Shown here: positions 48,698 to 59,301 of the stretch, in pieces
Numbering within the stretch: position 1 is the first letter of the stretch
How the letters are laid out: each line of letters starts with the position of its first letter
Source: Wurfbainia villosa
Taxonomy: Eukaryota; Streptophyta; Magnoliopsida; Zingiberales; Zingiberaceae
NCBI GenBank assembly: GCA_025175895.1
Contig: CM045990.1
Location: forward strand, 42,528,658-42,592,657
Length of the DNA: 64,000 nucleotides
Reading direction: 5' to 3'
The notes under the pieces: generated by a model
What the model was told of the DNA's origin: nothing
Seen by the model: the letters and a program-made list of their open reading frames with translations, nothing else
The model's database searches: none
Position numbers and translations under genes: made by a program

Positions 48698-48968
48698 TGT
48701 TGGTACAATCGGCCCAGGTCACGATTGACCAGACTCGAGTTGGCTCGAGTAGTGTTTTGATGTTTGATAAAGGAGTTGACCGTTGTTTGATAATGGGTTG
48801 ACTAGATGGTTGACTTGGGGTTGACCATAATGGAGAAGTCCAAGTGGGACACTTAGCAATAGAAAGTCCAAGTCTTGTATACTTAGCATGGAAAGTCCAA
48901 GCTTGAGTCTTGGAAATTGGAAAGTCCAATATGGGTTGGCAAGGGAAAGTCCAAGCTTAAGTCATGGC
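48698..48968 (+). repeat. G 3' LTR, piece 1
   Basis: Left part of the LTR up to the minisatellite; the last five bases ATGGC are the solo LTR target. Confidence 0.9.
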
Positions 48969-50845
48969 TGTTAGTTAAAGCCCTAGAACCAATCATGTGA
49001 TGGTTGAATAGGGAACATTTTGTATCATATTCTATAAAGGCAAAGGATTGGTTATTATATTTACATCTTGCTTGTGCCAGCTAATTTAAATATAATAATG
49101 CCCTAGAAAAGTAGGTTCTTATCTACAGCACATCAATTGGCAGAATTGATTATGAGAGGCTGTAGAGAACACTTTCCTAAATGTTCCTAGTCGAGTATTA
49201 ATATGCAAGGGCAATATTAATACATAAAGACTAGCATGTAGGTCAATTGATGACTTGATCTCACAAGTCATGGATATATGATATCAAGTTGACACATGGG
49301 TATATATTGGAGAATATATACTGAACTGACCCGCCATGAGAAAGTTTCATGGATCATTATATGAGTGTCATAAACTTTCTCATGTGACTATTGGTATGAA
49401 TAGTCCTTAGACCTGAAGTCACTATGGTTCCCTACATAAGGAGTTATGTACTTTGGTATCGTCAAACGTCACCCGTAACAGGGTGGACCATAAAGGCGAT
49501 TACTGGGTATGTAACAAATTATGCGGAGGGATGTGAGTGATGTAGATGGGATCTATCCCTTCCATATGACGGGAGTGATATCGGTTGGCCCCTTGATTGA
49601 GTAGAACTACTAAAACGCATGGCCATGCTCGAATGAGTCAATATGAGATATTGAGCTCATTTGTTTGAGTTAGTTTACTCAGGGATCAAGAAACACATAG
49701 ATTGATCGAGGATGACACGGTCTATGCCTCATTGATCAATCTGATATCAAGGATAGAAGGACACAGTCATATATTATAGTAGTCACGGAAAGGTTAGTCG
49801 GATCTTGACTTATCTTGTAACTTGGGTAGCAATGATGTATTGCTAGATGCCGCTCATTGCTTGTGTATCTAAAAGAGTTTAGATCCACTGCCAACGTTAT
49901 GAGAGCCTATAGGGTCACACACAAAGAGCATGATAATTAGAGGAATTAGAGTATTCTAGTTTGACTAGAATAATATGGGAATAAGCTTAAGTACAAAATG
50001 GTTTTTGGACTTTAAGCTTAATGAGAATTTTAGCTAATTGATTTAATGAGATTAATTCAATATGTTACCTTATTGATTTAATAAGATTAATTCAATATGA
50101 TAACATAAGCTTAATTGAATTAATAAGATTAATTCAATATGATAACATAAGCTTAATTGAATTAATAAGATTAATTCAACATGCATGAATGCCACATAAG
50201 AATGCCACATAAGCATGCCACATAAGCATGCCACCTAAGCATCCACCTAAGCTAGTTAAGGTGGAAGGAAACAAAATGGTTTTGTCTCCTTAAGTGGCCG
50301 GCCAAACAAGGAAGCCAAATCCTTTTTGAGTGTGTCTCAATGCAATGGATTGCATTGAATGTGAAGGAGGTGGAAGGGTTTTTCCAACCCTATAAAAGGC
50401 TCCATGGAGTGGCCGGCCATAGGGAGTTTTTGGTGTTGTGGTTGTGAGAAAGCTTGGTGGAAGCTTTGGTTATGTGGGTTTGTGAGTGTAGGCTAGCAAG
50501 AAGAGGAGTCTTCTTCTTCCTTTCTCCTTTTCCCTCTCTTCCTCTCCTTTAGGGACTTCTCTAGCAAGAAGTAAAGGAGAGCTCTTCTAGTTTTCCTTTT
50601 GTGAGACAAGAGCGTGCTCGTGTGGATACGTATAGAGGCACGGACACTTGAACGTGCTAAAGATCCAACAAACCGAAAGGAAAAGCGGGATTAACAAGGG
50701 CACGCAACAAAGGTAATCCTCTCCTATAAGATAGGTTTGGTTTAGAGAAATTTATTTTATACGAGTTTGCTTTCGCATGGATCACTTGGAAGGGATCCTA
50801 TTTTCCGTTGCGCATATGCCATTTGGCATACGAGATTTCCCTACA
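48969..50845 (+). mobile_element. Solo LTR of the B family
   Basis: 1877 bp, TGTTAGTTAAAGCCCTAGAA to TTTCCCTACA, with perfect duplications ATGGC (48964-48968 and 50846-50850). It lies in the minisatellite of G's 3' LTR. Possible promoters TCTATAAAGG (49031-49040) and CCTATAAAAGGC (about 50389). It supplies the complete LTR reference for element B. AT-rich AAGCTTAATTGAATTAATAA repeats at about 50050-50180. Confidence 0.95.
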
Positions 50846-52261
50846 ATGGCAATTGAAAAGTCCAAGCATAGGTCTTGGCAAGGGAAATTCTAAGATTGAG
50901 TCTTGGCAAATGGAAAGTCTAACATGGGTTGGCAAGGGAAAGTCCAAGCTTGAGTCTTGGCAAATGGAAAGTTCAACATGGGTTGGCAAGGGAAGTCTAA
51001 GGATCGATATTGGCGACGTAAAGTCCAACAGTAGAGTCTTGGCAGCATAAGTCCAATGGTTGACGGCGTAAAATCCAAGCAGTAGTCTTGGCAGCATAAG
51101 TCCAATGGTTTGGTGGCATAAAGTCCAAGCATGTGTCTTGGCAGCTTAAGCCCAAATGTGCCTTGGTAGTATAGACCACGTTAGCATGACAATAGCCGAT
51201 GGAAGCACCTGAAGGCTAATGTATGGATGAACAAGTCACGAATGACTTGGAGAGATCCAATAGGTGTGAGGTTGATGGAGGTGGCTAGAAGGCTTAGGTA
51301 TAGGTTAAGAGTGGTCTAGCAAGTATGAGGGCATCATACTTGGGGTTAAACCTCATGTTTGAGGTTTGCCAGCCGACTGGGATTATGGCCCAGTCGACTG
51401 GTCAAGTGTTTTGACACTTGGCAACCAAGTTGACTCTGATCAATCAACTGGGATTATGACCAATAGACTAGTCAGGAGTTGACTGGTGTTCGACTACAGT
51501 CGCATGGCCTTGGCAGTTGACTGATATCTTGATCAGTCGACTGATGTTGAGGTCAATCGACTGATGGTCGAGGACACGGGCACAGAATGTCTCCGAGTCG
51601 ACTGCTAGGGTTTGGCAGTCGAGTGAAGGCATGATCAGTCGACTGATGGTCTATCTGTTGGAATTTATCCAACGTGGATCGAGTTGTTGTCTCACAACAA
51701 CTATAGGAGCAGTTGACTGATGGTCGCGATTAGTCGATTGCTAGGGGAATCCAGCCCGAGTTGCAGCTTTAAAGGGAGCTCATGAAGGAGGATTTTGGCA
51801 ACGATTTTTTAAGCGATTTGAAGCGATCTTCTGGTGCAAATTAGGGTCTTCAAGAGCAGTTCAAGCAATCAAACAAGCAAGCATTCAAAGCAATAGTTGT
51901 AAAGTTTTCTTTACGTTGTTTGTGTATTTCATTTGTAATTACTTGTATTTCCTTGTATTACTTGTGTAATCATTGTACGAGGTTTCTCCACCTCCGACTT
52001 GTTGTCAAGAAGGAGTTATTAGTGGTGTTTGCATCGCTAGGGCTCGTTTGAGCTCAACCCGTGGAGTAGGAACCCCAAGGTTTTGAAGCACGTTATATTT
52101 CCGTGTTTGTGTGATTGTGTTGTTTGTCTTTATTCTAATTTGTGCTTTTATTTTCCGCTGCGCACTAATCATTTTATAGAGACAAGCACGATCGAATTAC
52201 GCCAAGCGAACGAACGCACCATTCCCCCCCCCCCCTCTAGTGCTCACTGACGTCCCTACAT
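50846..52261 (+). repeat. G 3' LTR, piece 2
   Basis: Rest of the minisatellite (to about 51175), a palindrome-rich part (exact CAGTCGACTG at 51391, 51534, 51635), and the end ACGTCCCTACA. A run of about 12 C near 52225 replaces CACCCCAC of the partner LTR. Confidence 0.9.
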
Positions 52262-52698
52262 TTCTATCATCTAGAGAGGCTCCCAAGTGCTCCAACAAAT
52301 TCAAGCTCTCTTGAACAACGCAATGCCATCGTAATGCCAACAACATGTACAACTTCACATTCTTAATTCCGTAGCTTTTTCTAGTTGTTCTTATTCTTTT
52401 TGTGCTTTTAATTGCTAAGAGGAGAGGTAGGCTTGTTGCCTCTTCCTCTACATTCTTTCTTTGTAATCGTTGTCTCTTACCTCCAACGAGGAAGAGACCT
52501 TTTAGTGGATTTCCATCGGAAGCGATCTAGGATTATAGGGCCTTGGACTAACAACCGGTTGGTTGTGAACTAAGTAAAAAAGAAAGCTTGTCCCTTGTGT
52601 TTTTGTTTTTATTTCCGCTATACACTTTGTTTTAAACGAAGAGAAGAAAGTTTTTTGAACGCTATTCACCCCCCCCTCTAGCGTTTCTCGATCCAACA
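52262..52698 (+). repeat. D 3' LTR, piece 4 of 4
   Basis: Resumes after the second TTTCT and ends CTCGATCCAACA. Contains GAGGAGAGGTAGGCTTGTTG-type leader sequence as in the 5' LTR. Confidence 0.92.
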
Positions 52699-53591
52699 AG
52701 AACCATTTATGAACCCTTCAGCTGCTACAGTGAATTGTGCCTCGTTCCTTTCACTCATCTTATACCCACTTAGTTCAGGACATGGTCTATGTGTCAATCC
52801 CCACTAGGCTGACTATTTCACACCTAGCCCAAGTCTTACATCCTCGTCCAGTGGATTCTAATTACTTCGAAATATATCCAAGAGTATCATACTCTTGACA
52901 TGTAATGCTTTGGCCAAAGACTTTGAGTAACAATCTTGACGATTGGCCATAGGGTATACATCTCCTTGTAAGGAGTGGTGAATCCTTTTTTGGCTATTCA
53001 ATCACCTTCGGGCACTTCGACTTATACCCAATCATCCTGTACCCACACCTCCATAGAGATGTATCGACTAAGATGGCAAAGTATAAGTCTCCATGACCAA
53101 GATGACTTGAATACCTCAAATCGAAGGAAACTCGCACTCAAGCTGCAATAAGAGTTTCACTGACATATCTTATATGCAGAGAACCATGTGAAGTCTTACA
53201 ATAGGTCACTCTAATAAACTAGTTACCATAACTAGCATCCACGTTTAACTCTCAACATCTCAATGTCTCCAGCTAATGAGGTGTAGCTGCTTGGATAAAT
53301 CAAGAAGTATAACCCATGCTAGTCTCCCAGAATCGATGATGTTCGAACTCATCAATTCATCGACTAGGGATTATTTTAATACATTCATAATTACACATGT
53401 AGAGATACTCACTAGTTGTGATCCAATCACAAGTTCTCTCATGCTATGAATTGTATCGCGGACATTCAGTAAATGAGTTTAAGATCCAATCAAACACATA
53501 TGACATGTGCACTAAAATAGTGAATCTTTATTTATCAAATAAATAGTACAACCATAAGGTGATTGCCTTAGGACACCTCTCAAATATAACA
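52699..53591 (-). repeat. F 3' LTR, second segment
   Basis: Continues the F LTR after D (TTCAGCTGCTACAGTGAATT, CACTCATCTTATACCCACTT as in E LTRs) to the terminus ATATAACA. Confidence 0.87.
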
Positions 53592-53604
53592 GACTCCCAC
53601 TTGG
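53592..53604 (-). promoter_or_regulatory. Polypurine tract of F
   Basis: Minus sense CCAAGTGGGAGTC next to the LTR. Confidence 0.85.
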
Positions 53605-53611
53605 CCTAAAG

Positions 53612-55199
53612 TCAATCGCCATGGTATCCAATACCATAGTCCTTGAGGTGACTCTCAAACTTACTTTGCGATAGAGCCTTTGTCAAAGGATGTACTAGGT
53701 TTCTTTCTGTGGGAATCTTCTCGATTTGTATTTCTTTCCTACTGATGATTTCTCTGATCAGATGATATCGCCGAAGCACGTGTTTGGATCGTTGGTGAGA
53801 CCTGGGTTCTTTTGCCTGTGCGATAGCTCCAGTGTTGTCGTAGTAAACTGGTAATGCTTCAACAATGGACGGAACCACCCTAAGTTTGGAGATGAACTTC
53901 TTGATCCAAACTGTCTCCTTTGCTGCTTCAGAAGATGCAATGTATTATGCCTCCGTGGTAGAATCGGCAACTGTCTTGTTTGGAAATTTTCTAACTCACT
54001 GCACCACCATTCAGGGTAAATATATACCCAGACTTTGACTTGGAGTCATCCTTGTCGGTCTGGAGGCAGGCATCCATATACCCGCGTGTAACCATATCAC
54101 CTTTTCCATATACCAAGAACATATCCTTAGTTCTCTTCAAGTACTTAAGGATTGCCTTGACATCCACCCAATGATCCATTCTTGGATTAGACTGGTATCT
54201 GCTCATGACACTCAGAGCATATGATACATCGGGCCTTGTACATAACATAGCATACATAATAAATCCTATTGTAGAAGCATAAGGAATCTTATTCATGTAA
54301 ATCCTCTCGTCTTCTATGCAGGGACACATAGACTTTGAAAGGTGAATCCCATGTCACATGGGTATATAACTTTTCTTGGATTCAGACATACAAAACCGCT
54401 TTAGCACTCTGTCTATATATGTAGACTGCGAAAGACCAAGCAACATTTTTGATCTATCTCTATATATCTTAATCCCGAGGATGTAGGTTGCTTCTCCCAT
54501 GTCTTTCATGGAGAACATTTTGGACAATCAACCTTTGACTGACTGTAAGAAAGGTATATCATTTTCTATGAGTAATATGTCATCGACATATAGTACTAGG
54601 AATACGATCATTCTCCCACTAACCCTCTTGTACACACAAGGTTCGTCAAAATTTAGTGAGAAATCAAACTCTTTCATTGCCTCATCAAAACGGATATTCC
54701 AACTCCTGGATGCTTACTTCAGTCCAGAAATGGACCGTTGAAGCTTGCATACTTTGGTTTTGTCAACCGATGTGAAATCCTCCGGTTGTATCATATACAC
54801 ATCCTCATGTAGATTTCCATTAAGAAAAGTTGTTTACATATCTATCTGTCATATCTCATAATCATAATGAGCTACTATGGCCAGGAGTATCTAAATGGAT
54901 TTAGGCATGGCAACTGGTGAGAAGGTCTCGTCATAGTCAACACCTTGCTTTTGACGATAACCTTTTGCCACCAATCTAACTTTATAGATAATCACATTAC
55001 CATCCATGTCAATTTTCTTCTTGAAAACCCACTTGCACCCAATAGGCATGATGCCTTCAAGTGGATCCACCAAGTTCCAAACTTGGTTTTCATACATGAA
55101 ATCCATTTCCGACTTCATGACTACTAGCCATTTATTCCTTTCTGAACTTCTTCGTAACTAGTAGGTTCCTCATCCTCAATGAGTAACACATCATTAGAT
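53612..55199 (-). pseudogene. Copia RT-RNase H of F
   Basis: RNase H frame 53878-53612 (DNTGAIAQAKEPRSHQRSKH ... DYGIGYHGD). RT pieces: 54329-53991 (YASTIGFIMYAMLCTRPDVS), YVDDI near 54565-54585, and 55118-54891 (WNLVDPLEGIMPIGCKWVFK, DYDETFSPVAMPKSI). A TAG replaces TGG at the AVSW position near 53991. Several frameshifts; inactive. Confidence 0.85.
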
Positions 55200-56242
55200 T
55201 CACTTACGAGAAATCCATCTCTCAGGAATCTTATGTGACCTACCAGATCTGCGAAGAGGTGGTGTAACGATAGGTTCAGTCATTATCTCATCATCATGAA
55301 TAATCGACTGTGGTTCCGATATAGACATCTCTTTAGTGTCTATTGGAGTTTCTTGAACTTTCTCAAGTTCAACCTGACTCCCACTATTTTCTTGCAAGAG
55401 AAACTCTTTCTCTAGAAATACAGCATTTCTTAAAACAAACACCTTTTGTTCCAAGGGATGATAGAATTGGTAACCCCTCGTTTCCTTGGGATATCTAATA
55501 AATAGACACTTATCAGACTTAGCATTCATCTTGTCTGATGTAGTCCTCTTCACGAAAGCAGAACATCCCCATGTTTTCAAATAAGACAACTGGGGTTTCT
55601 TACCAGTCCATATCTGATATGGAGTAGCAGAGACTACCTTGGTCAGGACTCTATTCTGCAAGTGAATAGTTGTCTCGAGTGTGTATCCCCAAAAGGATTT
55701 GGGAAGGCTTGCATGATTCAACATCGATCTCACCATGTTCAACAAGGTTCGATTTTGCCTTTCAGATGCACCATTATGTTGTGGTGTATAAGGCGGAGTC
55801 CATTGAGACAATATATCATTGTCTCTTAGATAATCCTGAAACTCTTGGCTTAAGTATTCACCACCTCGATCCGATCAAAGTATCTTAATACTTTTACCAA
55901 GTTATTTCTCTACTTCATTTCTGAATTCTTTGAACTTTTCAAAGGCTTCAAATTTATATCTCATAAAATATCATACCCAAATCATGAGTGATCATTGATA
56001 AAGGTAATGAAATAGTTGTAACCTCCTTGAGCATGAATTGACATTGGTCCACATACATCAGTAAGTATGAGACCAAGTAACTCTTCCACTGGCTAACCCT
56101 TTCCAAAAAAGGGCAACTTTGTTATCTTGCCTTGTAAGCATGATTCACATGTATCAAATGAATCAAATTTAAATGATTCTAGAATTCCACTCTTGTGTAA
56201 CTTTGACATGCACTACTTGCTTATATGGCTAAGGCGACAATG
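55200..56242 (-). pseudogene. Copia integrase of F
   Basis: Frame 55811-55200: PYTPQHNGASERQNRTLLNM, KTWGCSAFVKR, CLFIRYPKETRGYQFY, LRRSGRSHKIPE. The core D-D part upstream (55812-56242) is present but in broken frames, including SDRGGEYLS with changes. Confidence 0.83.
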
Positions 56243-56743
56243 TCATGTGTAGGAGGTTAATTGTTCATCCTTTCGAGCACGTTTGTTGCTCGCTTCGATA
56301 TTGAATACGTCACTAGATGTATCTAACACGTAGATGTCATTACATAAAGTTCCGGTGCCATAAAGAATGTCATTCAAGGTTATATAACAACAATTATTAC
56401 TAAATGTCAAATGGAAACCCTTTCTATTTAAACAAGAAATAGAAACAATGTTCTTTATTAATGCAGGAACAAAATAACAATTGTCCAGTTCTAAGATAAG
56501 TCCACTAGGAAGCTTCAGCGAATATGTTTCGACTGTGACAGTTGCAACCTTTGCTCTATTGTCGACTCGCAAATTCGCTTCTCCCTTGGCAAGTCTTCTG
56601 CTATCCCTTATCCCCTGTATGTCATTACATATATGTGAGCCACACTCGGTATCCAATATCCAAGCATCAAAGGAAATAGTATAACAGTCAATAACAAAAA
56701 TACCTGAAGAGGAAGGGGCATCAGATGTCGGCTTCTTCTTCAT
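56243..56743 (-). pseudogene. Copia protease of F, active site changed
   Basis: Aligns with E1 protease; the catalytic motif reads ILDTECGSHICND, DTE instead of DTG. The glycine-to-glutamate change at the flap-adjacent active site should inactivate it. Ends in the GAG-pre-integrase region EASNKRARKDEQ. Confidence 0.85.
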
Positions 56744-57523
56744 GGACTCAAGATAGATCTTGTAGTTCCTTCACTAATGGCCCATCTTGCCATAGTGATG
56801 GCATGCGCCCTTTGGAGTTGACTCTCCGGTCTTGGCCTTCTTCTTCTTCTCCTTTGGTTGTTTCTTTGACTTCCTCTTAGAACTTTTCTTCGAGGAGTCA
56901 ACCAACATCACCGTCTTCTGTTCTTTAGTCATAGAAGGTTCTACAGTCTTGAGCATATTGATTAGCTCGAGAATGGTGGATTCAAGATTGTTAATTCGAT
57001 AGTTCATCACAAATTGTGAGTAACTCTTGGGCAAACTATGCAGAATTAAGTCAATACTTAATTCATGATCCATCGCAAATCCTAGTGATTCTAGCCGCTC
57101 GATGTACCCGTTCATCTTCAGTACAAACTGTACTGCAGATGAACCCTCCTCCATCTTCAAGCTAAAGACAAGCTTCGAGACCTCAAACCTTTCAGATCTT
57201 GACTGCTGATCGAAGAGTTCACGAAGATGGTAAATGATCGTTCAAGCATCTATATGCTCGTGCTGCTTTTACATCTCATGAGTCATCGTCGCTAGCATGA
57301 TACAACTGGCAAGCTCAGAATCAGTCGTATGCTTCTGATGGGCTAACATTTGGTTTGGTGTTGCATCATTGTCAAGACTGGTGGGAAAAGGCTCTTCAAG
57401 GACATAAGCAAGCTTCTCAGCCTTAAGAATGATTCTCAAGCTTCGAAGCCAGTCCAAGAAGTTAGACTCGGTCAGTTTGTTCGATTCCAAAATCAAACGC
57501 AGATTAACAGACAACATTATCAA
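56744..57523 (-). pseudogene. Copia gag of F
   Basis: 57523-57269 carries MIMLSVNLRLILESNKLTES and FLDWLRSLRIILKAEKLAYV; 57160-56774 carries FVLKMNGYIERLESLGFAMD, LINMLKTVEPS, a basic stretch and CHHYGKMGH followed by stops. The zinc knuckle has the same tyrosine for cysteine as E1. Intact over the stretch deleted in E1. Confidence 0.85.
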
Positions 57524-58745
57524 ATGATTAACCTAGAAATACAAAATCGAGAATGTGAGAGAGATGATTTGATATGTAAACAATTTACATATTAGGCTCC
57601 CACTCACTTTTCGAATTCAAGAGCCCTTTGAATTCAGGAGATCATAGGTTTTTCTCCGAATGGGTTGATATCTACTATAGATAAGAACAACCTTGATGTT
57701 AGGCCAATAAGTCATTCTTAGCTATAATGGTAGGTATCAAGTATACCGATTACATATCGTGTATATATAACTATCACATTATGCTATCAACTATTTGAAT
57801 GTTCGCATAAACATCGGGTCATTAACACATTAACGAGTATATATCAAATGTATATCACCCAACGTCACCTCTATCCACATTGACCTTGGCGTTAGGTCAA
57901 CAAGCCAATGCTTCAAGTTAAAGCCAATCCGTTAATCATGAGATTGTATCTCTATGGTTCGAATATATCTAATTTCAGGTTGAACTTGACTTGGGCCAAC
58001 AACTCAAATAAGGAATTAGACTCTGATTCTTACCATATTAACGGTAGGTGTAAGCTTCAAAATTTGTATAAGGGTTTTAGGTCTCATCTTCATGCATATA
58101 TTCTACATATATGACATCACACGCATGACATATATGATGACATGTCACAACATACGCATGGAAAAATGCATCTAATTATGGCATATGATATGGGATGATT
58201 ATGTCATAGTTGTCATTATATTATTTTAGAATTAAAATATATTTAGGAATTTGATTTCCGTAAATCAACATTCCTTTGATTAAATTAGGAAATAATTTCC
58301 AATTTTAATCTCATATTTTTGTTTGAGAAATATATTAAAAATAAAATATATTTTAGAATCTAGATTTTATAAATCATGATTCTTTAATTAAATAAGAATT
58401 TAAATCCGAATTTAATATTATATTTTATTTAGGAAATATATTAGAAATAAAATATGATTTAGAATCTTGATTTCCATAAATCATGATTCTCTAATTAAAT
58501 AAAGAATTAATTCCGAATTTAATTTTATATTTTATTTGGTAAATATTTTTCAGAAATAAAATATGTTATAGAATATTGATTTCCTAAATTATTTCTGAAT
58601 TTTCCAAATTTGAATTTCTTTCTAACAAATTAGAAAACTTTCCAAAAATAAAAATTTTTCCAAAATAGAAAATTTTCCAAAATAATTTTACGGCCAACTA
58701 CAACTTCGTAAAACCTATTTTACGAATATGTCGAAGCACGGTCAG
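57524..58745 (-). other. F 5' leader, non-coding
   Basis: Counterpart of E1's leader; AT-rich from about 58200 with repeated AAATAAAATAT/GATTTCC segments. No gene. Confidence 0.78.
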
Positions 58746-58757
58746 GCTCTGATATCA
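58746..58757 (-). promoter_or_regulatory. Primer-binding site of F, mutated
   Basis: Minus sense TGATATCAGAGC, one transition from TGGTATCAGAGC. Confidence 0.85.
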
Positions 58758-58758
58758 C

Positions 58759-59301
58759 TATTAGGTTACGATCGATACGTAGATGTGCTTTTGTCATTTC
58801 ACAAATGAACACAGCGGAAGAAAAACGTAATAATTTCCTAAATTATTACAAAACTCACACCCACGCAAGAAGGATTACAACACGTGGGGACATATCCATC
58901 AAATAAAATTTTACATACAACAAGAATAAAAAAAAATTACTCTAGGTATACCTTTCGGATGATGGCGAGCCGGAAGGGCATTAATCGTACGACGCTCGTG
59001 GAGCTTTGTCTCTACTCATATCCATGTTGAATCTTTGGAGGAATGACTTCTCAAAGCCACGAGTTTGACCTTTTCTTCGCTACTAGATGATGCAAGAAGG
59101 TCGGGTGATCGGAGAGCAATCGCTGACTCGTTTTGCTACACAAATGAGTCCTCGAACAACCTTCGTAAGGTTATCGATTCGTGTTGGAATTAGCCGCTAT
59201 TTTTGAAGCTTCAATAAAAGACAATAACAACCCTAAAACCTAGAGTGGACGGCCTCTAAAGAGGTGGAAACAACCTTTGTTTCCTTGATGGTCGGCGGAA
59301 C
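58759..59301 (-). repeat. F 5' LTR, visible part
   Basis: 543 bp, starting TATTAGGTTACGATCG (TGTTGGGTTATGACCG in the 3' LTR), cut by the gypsy element at 59302. Matches 22793-23335. Confidence 0.87.

Larger units (their letters stand above)
43521..52261 (+). mobile_element. G: gag-only LTR element with minisatellite LTRs
   Basis: Plus-strand element with perfect duplications TTTCT (43516-43520 and 52262-52266). 5' LTR 43521-45112, PBS 45114, gag-like gene 45300-46886, about 1.8 kb of non-coding DNA, PPT and 3' LTR 48698-52261 interrupted by solo LTR B. No pol domain. The LTR start TGTTGGTGCAATCGGCCC is related to that of D but is a separate family. Confidence 0.9.
23889..52698 (+). mobile_element. 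D: gag-only SIRE-like LTR element hosting five insertions
   Basis: Plus-strand element in F's 3' LTR. 5' LTR 23889-24968 (1080 bp). Its 3' LTR is in four pieces totalling 1081 bp. The internal region, after removing A and solo LTR D2, is about 3.4 kb: PBS, gag-like gene, non-coding DNA and PPT, without any pol domain. The flanks GGAAT (23884-23888) and AGAAC (52699-52703) look like a decayed 5-bp duplication. The same layout as D1, so a gag-only family rather than one damaged copy. Confidence 0.9.
22793..59301 (-). mobile_element. F: Ty1/copia element split by D and a gypsy element
   Basis: Minus-strand copia related to E1. Its 3' LTR is in two parts (22793-23888 and 52699-53591), split by D. 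The internal part is 53592-58758, and the 5' LTR (58759-59301) is cut by the gypsy insertion. LTR continuity across D is clear from alignment to the E-family LTR: GGTTGATCTC...GAA on the left and GAACCATTTATGAACCC on the right. Heavily mutated, older than the elements it hosts. Confidence 0.87.
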
